A stretch of 64,000 bases of DNA. It comes from Wallemia ichthyophaga EXF-994. Taxonomy: Eukaryota; Basidiomycota; Wallemiomycetes; Wallemiales; Wallemiaceae. The notes under the pieces were generated by a model that was not told the origin of the DNA, did not search any database, and saw nothing but the letters and a program-made list of their open reading frames with translations. The translations under genes were made by a program, and so were the position numbers. This document shows positions 55,178-64,000 of this stretch, piece by piece (the stretch's first letter is position 1; each line of letters begins with the position of its first letter). The DNA lies in contig NW_008806274.1 of assembly GCF_000400465.1 (NCBI RefSeq), positions 310,001 to 374,000 of the forward strand. The letters are read 5' to 3'.

Positions 55178-56714
55178 ATGGCTTTATACGATGACGGAGT
55201 GGAAACAGCAACGACAGCTTCACAGGTGAGTAGTTTCTGTGTTTACTGCTAGCACCCCTCAAAAACCTCCGCAGAGAGATGTAGAAATAACGCTGGAATT
55301 TGCTCTCAATCAAGACAAAGAACTTGACAGACTGGCACATGCAAAGTACCTCACAGAGTCACTTAGTGGTCTTCCAGCTTCTATGAAAGCACTTGACGCT
55401 TCCAGGCCTTGGATAATCTACTGGTCTTTACACAGTCTCCTCACTCTCGGTATTTCTCTCGATCATGTTTCTAGATCGAGAGCTATTTCCACTCTTTCTA
55501 AATACCAAAATGCTTCTGGTGGCTTTGGCGGTGGTCGCGGTCAGATTAGTCACGTTCTCACCACTTACGCTTCTGTTATGAGTCTCGTTATCGCAGGCGG
55601 CCCTGGTGACGGCAATGGCTGGGATGCAATTGACAGGCGTGGAGTATACGACTTTTTGATGCGTGTTAAGCAGCAAGATGGCAGTTTTATCGTCCACGAA
55701 GGCGGTGAAGTTGATGTTCGGTGTGTTTTCTATGCTTTAGTTCGTTTATTTGGCTGACTTGCGTAGTGGCTGCTACTGCGCTTTAGCCGTTGCTACTATA
55801 CTAGACATTCTAACACCGGAGCTACTACACAACGTCGAAAAATTCGTTGCAAGGTGCGTTGTTATTCATGTAGCTAATGTGGCACAACAGCGCTGACATC
55901 GATACAGCTGCCAGACATTCGAAGGCGGTTTCTCTGCATGCAGTCAAGATGGTTTACAATTCGGCGAGGCTCATGGTGGCTATACAAGCTGTGCATTAAG
56001 CGCGTTGACTATGGTAGACTCAACACGCTCCTCAAAATTGAACACGACATTCGATCTAGACGGACTTATCAGATGGAGTGTTCATATGCAAGGACTAAAA
56101 ACTGAACTGGGAGGGTTCAGAGGTCGCACGAACAAGCTCGTTGACGGTTGTTATAGTTGGTGGCTGGGTGGATCGTTTAGTTTGTTCGAATACTGGCAGC
56201 TGGCTGTTGATTCAAAAGATGAAGATAATGAAGATGATGACTGGGTTGACGAGGAAGGCTGTTTGTATGACAGAGAGGCACTGCAGGGATATGTACTCAA
56301 CGCTGCTCAGAATCCTAAGGGTGGTTTGCGGGACAAGCCTGGAAAGTGAGTAGTCTATTACTATGAACAGCCTCAGACTGACATACTCAAAGAAATTCAG
56401 ATACCTATCACACAGCATACAATATCTCTGGACTGAGCGCATCACAGCATTATATCAAATACGATGCAGACAGAGCTAGGCAAATGGCAGTTGACTTCAA
56501 CGAGAATGCAGACAATATGATACCCACAGATAACCCTCAAGAGCGTTCAAGTATTCGGAGATTCGCCTACGCAAGTGCAATGGGATGGATGCCCGACAAA
56601 GCAGCCAAGAAAGTACGTGGAGGTGGATCAAACATAACGAATCCAACGCATCCGATATTTAATATATCAATATCAAAGACACTTGCTGTGTTAAAATATT
56701 TTTATAACCAGTAA
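55178..56714 (+). CDS. RAM1: Protein farnesyltransferase beta subunit
   Basis: Attaches farnesyl to CaaX proteins, as a heterodimer with Ram2. 446 residues from exons 55178-55225, 55275-55720, 55767-55853, 55908-56345 and 56393-56714. The prenyltransferase alpha-alpha barrel repeats are seen as ASGGFGGGRGQISHVLTTYA, KQQDGSFIVHEGGEVDVRGC, CQTFEGGFSACSQDGLQFGE and LGGFRGRTNKLVDGCYSWWL. Zinc ligands are expected in DVRGCYCA (Asp, Cys) and the His of the late DTYHTAYNISG. An acidic insert (DEDNEDDDWVDEEG) sits between the last repeats. A possible substrate, the CaaX J-protein, is at 46677-48112. Confidence 0.94.
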
Positions 56715-56749
56715 TTTGAGACTAATTGTTATCTTTGATAAGGACTTTG

Positions 56750-57897
56750 ATGAGATTACCTCAGGAGTTGAAAAGCCTAGAACCATATCTAGCCAGAGCC
56801 AAAGAGCTTGTGAACGTTGAGCCTGCAATTTCATACTGGTGTGAGTGTACTGTGTATTACTAAAGGTACTACTGCTCACGCCCCTTGAGGCAAGTTCTAC
56901 GTGTTGCAGAACGCATTGCAACAGAAACCAGGAAAGGAGGGGGAAATATTATTGCTGGAACTGATGACAGAGCTTGAAGAAGTGCGTGGGTTTGTATATA
57001 GGATGGTACATGCAGCTGACGTATCACTGAGACCAAAAAACATCTCTCGCAGAATGAGGAATTGAAAGATTTAGTCACAGATGAGGATGCTGCTAATGCT
57101 TATATAGAGAACTTTGCATTGCGCGTTTTTATTAAGGCTGATGACATGGATAGAGCAGGCACGGTTAACAAGTTAGTGGATTACTTGGATTACCGCTAGC
57201 AGCACTCTGACACGCATTTTATATTAGAATAGTAGCAAAGACTTTCCTCGCTTCAACTTATTTCCTATCGCTGCTCACTTTATTCAAGAATCCACCAGGT
57301 GATTTACAACAGAAGTTGAAGTATGCGCGCTTCAAGACGACACAGTGAGTGACAGTTATAATTTAAACCGCTTCAGCTCCATAACACCCACACAGAATAA
57401 TGAATGCAACCAAAATGCCACAGCGTGGTTCGCCAAGAGCCAGCACCTCCACTTCACCAAAATTAGAAACAACCGGTCTACCGCAGTCAACAGGAAGTGT
57501 ACCACCACGCTTACCATCACCCAAATCAAGCTCACGACGTGGTTCGGTTTCAATACCCGCGGCGGGATCTTTACCGTCGCCTAAACAATCACCCCACACG
57601 TCTTTACATGGCTCACCAAGGTCACGCTCAGTTACAAGTTTACCGCAAACCCAAAGCACACAAACAAATAGACAGAGTGTAGTTGGTACTAAGGAATTTG
57701 CTCAGCTGTCCTTGCAGGGAGATGAACCAACTGATGAGCAATCAAATGAGGTAGAGGCAGAGGTACCACAAATGAATCCAGGAATAGTAAGTAAAGCTCA
57801 GAAGCACGCTAGGTGGGCAATATCAGCATTGAATTATGAGGATAAAGATACAGCAATGAATCAGTTACAATTAGCGTTGGATAGTCTGAAAGGATGA
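56750..57897 (+). CDS. VTA1: ESCRT accessory protein VTA1 (LIP5)
   Basis: Activator of the Vps4 ATPase in multivesicular-body sorting. 306 residues from exons 56750-56840, 56890-56981, 57053-57171, 57228-57344 and 57396-57897. The N-terminal MIT-type domain reads MRLPQELKSLEPYLARAKEL and CKFYVLQNALQQKPG; then YIENFALRVFIKADDMDRAG and a TFLASTYFLSLLTLF helix. A Ser/Pro-rich linker follows, and the C-terminal Vps4-binding helices are AQKHARWAISALNYEDKDTA. Starts only 36 bases after the RAM1 stop on the same strand, so a missed 5' exon is possible. Confidence 0.87.
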
Positions 57898-57914
57898 TGT
57901 AGATGGGATTAGGA

Positions 57915-58798
57915 CTATGGGGGAAGATCACCTCCCAAACTTAGGTAAACGGATTCCCTTAAACCGTTCCAGACGGATTTCTTGATCCTGTTAGTCTCTG
58001 ATATGATAGATCTAAGTTCATTCATACGTTCAATGTATTCGCGACTGTCAGATAAAGCGTCATGGAGGGATTCAATGTGTCTTTGGGTCTGAAGCTTTTG
58101 CTGATCGACAGAAAGGTGAATGTCTTGGATATGATTATCGTTGTTAGTGGGTAAATCAACACCAGTATCTGAGATAAAGAGGTTATTTATGCGGGTTGAA
58201 GAGTTTGGAGAGTCGTATAAGTTAGAAAGGGCTCGATTTATAGATTTAGTAACCTCCTTTTCATTTTCGACGACGTTTGCAGCAGATGATTCAAATTTTG
58301 AGAGTTTCGGACAGGAAATGGAATCTTTGATGTGATTTGATTGAACAGCGTCAAGGAGCTTTTGAGGTTGAGGAATGATACTTGAAGAGGAAGGCTGGTC
58401 GATATCGATGGAGACAGCATCGCTATCACTATCATCACTATCAAACTCGAGTTCAATATCGTCAGGGATAAAGCGAGACAGACGCTTCTTAATCTGATCT
58501 CTATGTAACCTATCGAGCTCTAAAGAACGAGAATTGGGATTCCATTTAGATATTTTACCTTTCCTGGAGAGGTTACTGGTGAGTGAAAGTTTTCTACCGC
58601 GGTTCCCAATAGAGTTCGAAGGTATATGCTGATTATCTGCAACTTGATTTCTGAGTATCACCGAGCAAGTGGATGGACCTGTAGAGTACCATTGAGGATG
58701 GTCATTCGAAGGGAGAGAGCTGGATGGAATTAACTTTATTTTTTATTTCGATTTAACTCCTACAGAAGAGATTGCACCGAAGTTAGTTGCTGGACCAT
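57915..58798 (-). CDS. Unidentified Ser-rich protein with C-terminal helix, 279 aa
   Basis: Exons 58798-58778 (MVQQLTS) and 58733-57915 join in phase. Early residues PSNDHPQWYSTGPSTCSVIL are followed by a basic Ser/Arg patch (SLTSNLSRKGKISKWNPNSR), an acidic Asp/Ser cluster (about 110-130) and a C-terminal region predicted to be helical (ESLHDALSDSREYIERMNEL). No family recognised. The donor GTGCAA of the intron is non-ideal. The start codon nearly touches the divergent zinc-finger gene's upstream ATG. Confidence 0.55.
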
Positions 58799-58833
58799 GG
58801 ATGTTAATATTCAACGGTTATCATCACACTTCC

Positions 58834-60374
58834 ATGAGCTCAAATATTAGAATCAATTTACAGTCGAGGATAGCGGAATTGGATTGTTAGTCCAGGATTT
58901 TTTACTTTTATTCTCGCTTAATATTATAGCTGTGTTATCCCAGGCAGCAACGAAACAAGGGCAGCAGCAGCCACAGCAGCAACAACAACACAAACCCTCC
59001 CTCTCCTACTCCCACACATCCTCTTCTCATCGTTTCAACCACAAACCTCGCCCTCCACGCCACATGAATATGTCCCTCACTAACACTAACACAAACCCCG
59101 CAGATCCCTCTCAACCCCCCTCCTGGATCTCTAGGAAATCTGCAAACATGTCTCTAGTCTCCTCCAATTCCCTTGAAAAGTCTAAGTCCTTATATGCTAC
59201 AAAGCAATCTCAAAAAGCTGCAAAGAAAGCTGGTAAAAGGTCGAAACTCGCGAAAACATCCAAACAACATCAATCCATCACAAAGGACGGTCGTAGACAT
59301 ATCATCATCGACAACGTTCCTTTCCAATTCGACGATTCCGGTGCTAAACTTGTCAAAGTCAATAAAGACGATTTGCTTTCTTTCGACGACGATCCTTCAC
59401 ACAACCCTCGTGAAAATCTCGTTGAAACCGCTAGCAATACCCCTAAGAAAATGACCATCGACGGCACTAACTATGTTAGAACAAAATCAGGCAACTTAGT
59501 TAGGGATGTGTTCGCAAAGAGACGCTCCGATGATTTAATCAAAGCAAAGCAACAAAGGCTTGATAAAATGACTAGTATGCTTGGCACCGTACAGAAATCC
59601 CGTAATCTCGCTACACTCAATCGCAAACCTCCACACAAAAAAGAGAGCTTGTCAGAGGAACAGAAGTTGTCTTTCGGTAGAAAAAGATGTCCTACTTTCA
59701 CAAAGTCTGGAAGATGCTCCAAAGTTCTACATTGTCCATATCTTCACGATAGCGCAAAGACTTCAGTATGTCCTCACTTTCTGAGGAAGAGATGCAGGAA
59801 CAGTGATAGTACATGTCCGCTATCTCATAGTCCATCTCCACACAACATGCCTCATTGTTCTCACTTTGAATCACCTAATGGATGTAGAGCAGGTGATAAG
59901 TGCATCTTCTCTCATGTCCACCTCAGTAAAGACGCACCTGTCTGTCGTGATTTTGCTGTATTAGGGTATTGCGATAAAGGTGCAGACTGCGACAATAGAC
60001 ATGTTCGCGAATGTCCTGATTACTCAGAAAATGGTGACTGCAAGAACCCTTCATGCAAACTGCCTCACATACTCAAATCTGAAGCTAATAAGGCTGGTGA
60101 TATTGAAGAAAGCTATTCAGCCAAGCGTAAAGAGGTGAATGCTGGTGCTGATGATGATACTGAACAAAGGACATCAGATCATGATGCACCAAGGAAAAAA
60201 TTCAAGAGAAGAAAATCCAGTACTGATCACCTTACTCAGCAATCTGACTTTGTTACTTTTGATGATAGCGAGGTAGGTTCCTCAGTTTCTTCAGGCGATA
60301 GTGACGATAGTGATCAAGAGTCTGTTAACTCGGATGATTTTGATCTCAATAATGAGTCAATCCCACTGTATTAG
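58834..60374 (+). CDS. CCCH zinc-finger protein (ZC3H3-like)
   Basis: 498 residues from exons 58834-58885 and 58930-60374. The N-terminus carries a short coiled segment (NLQSRIAELDSVLSQAATK) then Gln and basic Ser-rich sequence. Five CCCH fingers run in tandem at about 260-400: CPTFTKSGRCSKVLHCPYLH, VCPHFLRKRC, HCSHFESPNGCRAGDKC, VCRDFAVLGYCDKGADC and ECPDYSENGDCKNPSC. An acidic tail follows with a KKFKRRKS signal. Tandem fingers of this spacing occur in ZC3H3-type proteins acting in mRNA 3'-end processing and export; the role here is inferred. An in-frame ATG at 58801 is an alternative start. Confidence 0.82.
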
Positions 60375-61410
60375 TTGTTATGTATAAATTCATACAGTAC
60401 GTGCGTTTTAGCCGTTAGTATGCGTTGATCACTAAGATTGTACACACAAACCACGTATATCGATATCCCAGTCATCTCGACTATCTATCCGGTTGTTTGT
60501 TGCTTCTTGTGCTTTTAGTTTCACTGATTCATTAGGCCATTCCTCGCCTTCGTTGTCCTACCGCTAAGTCACAAATGCTTTGTAATGGATGAACAAAGGA
60601 TGTTAATACACGCACTCAATAAATTGCCGAGCGCTCGGAAGTGTTTCTTTTCTTATTTCTCCCGTTGCACCCAGATACTCCCAAACTGGGATTTGTCTTT
60701 ATATATCTGATGACTTCAGGATGTGTTTATGGATCGACAGGGCACTTTAAATACGTTCCCTGTAGCACTGTCAAAGGATTGAAGCAGTATAAAGCACTAC
60801 ATTGAGTTAAAGCTGCTCAAGCCACCCTGCAAATGGTCCAATAAAGATTAGACGAACGCAAGGATACCATTTACTGATGATACTTTGTACAATTTAGTAA
60901 AATTGTCGTTTTTATAGCATTTTCAGTATCTCAAATACATTCTCATATTACCCCTCGGCTCAATATCGACAGAGTTGAATTTCTTGACTATCACCTATCT
61001 CATCTCCAATGATGCTTTACGAGTTTTGATGATCTCGAAAGGAAAGCTCCATAAGTGCCCTGATTGAGCTCTACAAATGTCGCGAGAATAACGTTATTAC
61101 TGAGCCTCCACTTGCGCCCTGTAGGCTGTTCGGAAGTTGTAATTCGACTTCGCTCCGGAGCACGCTATGGGAAATATACGGTGGATCGACGAGCTTCACT
61201 GATGGAAGCAAGTCTTTCTAACTTATTAAAACCACAAGCACTCAGATAAATAATTACTATATTTCTCAAGTTTGCAGTAGTTACAGTGCTACATCGAATA
61301 CGTCATTGAGAACGCCATTCTTTTGTGTTAAGCTGTACAACGGAGGAATACAGTTGAATCAAAGCCAAACTACTAAAACTTAATCATAGGATTCTGTTTT
61401 CGAACAAAAA
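60375..61410. other. Gene-free stretch of about 1 kb
   Basis: Contains repeat copy B (61101-61206) and otherwise no frame or RNA that I can support. Confidence 0.5.
61101..61206 (-). repeat. Diverged repeat, copy B
   Basis: Inverted partner of 1852-1957, about 59 kb away. Read on the minus strand it shares GAAGC...CATAGCG, TGCTCC and the run ACAACTTCCGAACAGCCTAC with copy A. No target-site duplication or terminal repeat was recognised. Confidence 0.7.
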
Positions 61411-61492
61411 TGTCGATGGGGCGAATCGAACGCCCAACCTTACGAATGCATTAGCTTCAGTCGTACGCTCTCGCCAATTGAGCTACATCGAC
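61411..61492 (-). tRNA. tRNA-Phe (GAA) with 8-nt intron
   Basis: On the minus strand the acceptor stem GTCGATG (61492-61486) pairs with CATCGAC near 61412, discriminator A at 61411. The D arm is GCTC AATTGGCGA GAGC, the anticodon stem TACGA/TCGTA, and the T arm GGGCG TTCGATT CGCCC. The 15-nt anticodon loop CTGAAGCTAATGCAT holds anticodon GAA plus an 8-nt intron after the base 3' of the anticodon, the canonical position. Length 82 nt. Confidence 0.93.
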
Positions 61493-62431
61493 TTATATCA
61501 GCGTGCAGATCTTTGTAACATATAACCTTAACTGAGAGCAAGGCGCTGAGATTAAGTAAAGTAAAGAAAAAAAGAATTAGTAATGGACGCAGTTCAAACA
61601 TGTATCGTCTCAACAAATAATCAAATATCATTATCATTAACTAAGTCTAAATGTATAAGAGTAAAAAGGAATCGTTTAAATCGTTTAGATTTTGGGGGTT
61701 TTCTCATGGTTCTCACTAAACCCATTGTTCTCCATGTTCCTGCGTCACGCCTGCTGTCCGACCTGGGCGGGGAGGACCACATCCTCATACGACTTATCTA
61801 ACGCTCTGTCAATAAATAAAATTATCTTTATAAAGCGGGATCGGCTAATCTCATGTGCCGAGGCGAGCACTGGATCGCTATGTAATATTTAGCACATATG
61901 CATGTCAGCAGCTTATTTTCATTACAACAAAGCCTTTGTAATCCTACGACATCTCGATATACGCCTTTATACTTCTTGCAGTGGACCTTGAAGCAGGTAT
62001 ATTCATAGTAATGCTTAATCCACCAATTTCAAGCAATTGGGTGGGGTTCTTTTCATTGAAGGAGCCCCTCAATCGAATGTAATTTCTCAGGTTTATACCA
62101 TGTTAACGTTGAGGCTATTTTGGCCATAAGGGTCTAGAGTAGTTTCAAGCCTTAACTTCCGCACGAAATCTCAATTAGTCCTAAATTCTTGGCCCAGCCT
62201 CCGCCAAAGGCTGAGATAATCCAAACATACTGTGACAATGGTCGAGAAACGCTATACTTTCAAATCAGAGTCACAGGAATGCATAACACCAACCTAGAAA
62301 GTATAGATGGTTTTGTTTCGCTTTGAAGATATTTGATTTTTACTACTACTACTGCCATAGAGTGAACTTTAAGCGATATAATAATAAAGTGAATCATTCA
62401 ATGGAACTTTCCTATTTAGCAAAGAAATCTA
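61493..62431. other. Gene-free stretch of about 940 bases
   Basis: A plus-strand frame of 72 codons (61583-61801) and one on each strand near 62323-62580 are open but show no recognisable motif; the second is a shadow of mS23. No RNA gene recognised. Confidence 0.45.
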
Positions 62432-63321
62432 TTAAGCCTTTTGTACAAGATGGTCCTCAACAGGTGAATTCTGAGCGTCTCTGTAGGCTCGACCTTGTTC
62501 ATAGCCCACACGCTGTGCAGCTTGATGAGGCATACTTATGTTTGGAATCAGTTTCGAAGCATCTTTACCAGATAGCTTGATAAGACCTTGTGATGGTTCT
62601 TGGCTAGCACCATTTGGAGCAGATGATGAGATGTTCAGGCGTTGGTTTAAGAAAGTTTCTTCTAACTCGTAACCTCTTTCGAGCTCTGTTGGTGCGAACA
62701 ATGCGCCGTACGCGCTGGCTTCGTCGATTGCAGCTTGCGTTTGAGCCTCAAGCTCAGCTCTAAGGGCTGAGAATTGATTTGTTGCGTGGATATAAGCCAA
62801 AGAGAGTGACATATTCTGAGAGTTATGAAGGTTCATACAGAACTTGATCGCACTAAGGGGGTGTTAGAGGGAACAAGTGTATATAAGAAGACGTACTCTT
62901 CGGGGTTTGGGTTGATAGTGAGTTGCTTAAGCGTAGTCCAACCATTAAGAGTATGGATGATATTTTCATACCTATCTTCACCAACTTGCCAACCTTCAGT
63001 CAGACTTTGCGGCCTCAACGTTTCGAAAGGAAAGTCCTCATAGAATTGCCGTCTAATCTTGTCAACCGGGTAGACGATATTCGCAGGTCTCTTGTCTTGT
63101 CGCCAATTAGGAAGCTTTTTCTTGGAAGTGTTTCTGGAGCCACTGACAAAAGGTTTGTCTTGTTTATGAATATCGTCCCTCTGTACCCTTGAGTGGATCG
63201 GTGGAAGCGAAGGAAGATTTCTGAGGACAGGGCCGAACCACGCAGGCTGTTGTTGTATATAATCGCCCTTTAGAAGCCTTGAAACGCTTGTGTGTACCTC
63301 AGTCTGTATCCTACGAGGCAT
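62432..63321 (-). CDS. RSM25: Mitochondrial ribosomal small-subunit protein mS23
   Basis: Component of the mitoribosome small subunit, 281 residues from exons 63321-62897 and 62852-62432 (44-nt intron). The N-terminus MPRRIQTEVHTSVSRLLKGD followed by QQQPAWFGPVLRNLPSLPP matches the Rsm25/mS23 opening. PVDKIRRQFYEDFPFE and a C-terminal helix-rich part (AYIHATNQFSALRAELEAQT) follow. Head-to-head with the kelch gene, 86 bases apart. Confidence 0.87.
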
Positions 63322-63407
63322 TTATCCAATTTTTTAAGTCGTGAACGTTGACGCTGAAGATGATTTGGCTCTAACAACCATCTCAAATCGAAAACGCTGG
63401 ACGTGAA

Positions 63408-64000
63408 ATGAGCATCTTTGGGAAATTAAAGCAACAGCATCAGAATTCTAACTCAAATGAGAAAGTAAGAAACTCATCTCTTCCTCAATCTGCGCGACCA
63501 AAGCAATCCCAGCAAGCTCAGCAGCAGCAACTCGGTACTTTACAATCAAATCACGCTAGCCCACCTCCTAATGCCGGCATTGGAGGCAGAATTCCTGTGA
63601 GGCAAACCTCAAATCAATCTCAATCTCAACTACAACCTCCTTCTCAGCCTCAGTCGCGTATACCTTCACGATCCTACACGCCCAAATCTCACAACCCAGA
63701 TCGTTACCCATGGATTACCGTGCCTATGAAAACTCTCACTCAAGCTCCTTCCCTCATTTACCCTCCTCCATTTCCTCGCTACGGTCACTCCGCTAACACG
63801 GTTGCTAATCAGCGTGGTCATATATACGTTTTCGGTGGCTTAGTTGCAGACTCTGCCATGAACGACCTTTGGATGCTCGAAACTGAGGGCGCTCACTATC
63901 CAAATGCTAATCCAATCAGAGCTCATTGGGTGCATACCAACGGCGAGCTTCCTCCACCAAGAGTTGGTCACAGAAGTATCATGTGGAATAATTGGTTTGT
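63408..64000 (+). CDS. Kelch-repeat polarity protein (Kel1/Tea1-like), 5' part
   Basis: The first 197 codons lie in the window; the gene runs off the right end. It begins MSIFGKLKQQHQNSNSN, followed by a Gln/Ser/Pro-rich lead of about 90 residues. Kelch repeats start at PRYGHSANTVANQRGHIYVF with the hallmark GG, then LWMLET and PPPRVGHRSIMWNNWF. Fungal Kel1/Tea1 proteins mark cell ends and sites of polarised growth; that role is inferred from the first repeats only. No intron is required in the visible part. Confidence 0.82.
   Translation, partial: MSIFGKLKQQHQNSNSNEKVRNSSLPQSARPKQSQQAQQQQLGTLQSNHASPPPNAGIGGRIPVRQTSNQSQSQLQPPSQPQSRIPSRSYTPKSHNPDRYPWITVPMKTLTQAPSLIYPPPFPRYGHSANTVANQRGHIYVFGGLVADSAMNDLWMLETEGAHYPNANPIRAHWVHTNGELPPPRVGHRSIMWNNWF

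Noticed and set aside
57053-57198. VTA1 ending at the in-frame stop after DYLDYR
   Set aside because: A GTTAGT donor inside that stretch joins in phase to the expected VTA1 middle and C-terminal helices, so the stop is intronic.
61583-61801. A 72-codon plus-strand frame next to tRNA-Phe
   Set aside because: No family resemblance and no splice context; kept only as unassigned sequence.

Overview
The window is nuclear DNA of a fungus with a very compact genome. Genes are protein-coding, tightly packed and interrupted by short GT-AG introns (mostly 35-60 nt, donors GTGAGT, GTAAGT or GTGGGT). The set is typically fungal: exocyst, retromer, ESCRT, RSC/SWI-SNF, COG, an AA9-type secreted protein, a PACT-domain spindle-pole protein and NCE101. 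A basidiomycete, possibly a Wallemia-like lineage, is my guess from compactness and intron style; nothing in the sequence proves it.

Layout. 1-934: 3'-truncated ribosomal protein eL8 (minus). 935-2660: gene-poor stretch with a diverged repeat. 2661-9487: SNF5, a transketolase-family enzyme, a small protein, an unresolved minus-strand gene and a TAPT1-like membrane protein. 9702-16693: Ser-rich single-pass membrane protein, unidentified spliced gene, ING/PHD protein, NCE101, VMA10, a 158-aa unknown and SEC6. 17349-18429: AA9-like secreted protein. 18665-28237 (all minus): PACT spindle-pole protein, Ser/Gln-rich protein, dynein intermediate chain, sterol O-acyltransferase with an apparent frameshift. 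28410-38859: FYVE/UIM protein, branched-chain aminotransferase, mitochondrial GluRS, SWIRM/SANT subunit, lipoyl(octanoyl) transferase, asparagine-synthetase-like protein, VPS5. 38860-43851: NFS1, unknown basic/acidic protein, small membrane protein, tRNA-Asp and a U1 snRNA gene. 43852-50071: F-box protein, zuotin, a CaaX-ending type I J-protein, short COG5, MAK16. 50126-60374: SEC10, CDK1, membrane J-protein, farnesyltransferase beta, VTA1, an unknown and a CCCH zinc-finger protein. 60375-64000: gene-poor stretch with tRNA-Phe and the second repeat copy, then mS23 and the start of a kelch-repeat protein.

How genes relate. Several belong to shared machines: SEC6 and SEC10 (exocyst), SNF5 and the SWIRM/SANT protein (remodeller core), the FYVE/UIM protein and VTA1 (ESCRT), zuotin beside a cytosolic J-protein, and farnesyltransferase beta with a J-protein ending in a CaaX box. 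I see no operon-like or biosynthetic cluster. Head-to-head gene pairs with only tens of bases between start codons are the rule.

Most notable observations: a U1 snRNA gene with a well-placed TATA box; start codons directly followed by, or split by, an intron; an apparent one-base frameshift in the sterol acyltransferase; a Vps27-like protein without its VHS domain; a COG5 reduced to its N-terminal domain; AA9 copper-site motif changes; and an inverted pair of diverged repeats near both ends of the window. I did not find a convincing new multi-gene system. Exon joins were made by hand from splice motifs and reading-frame continuity.
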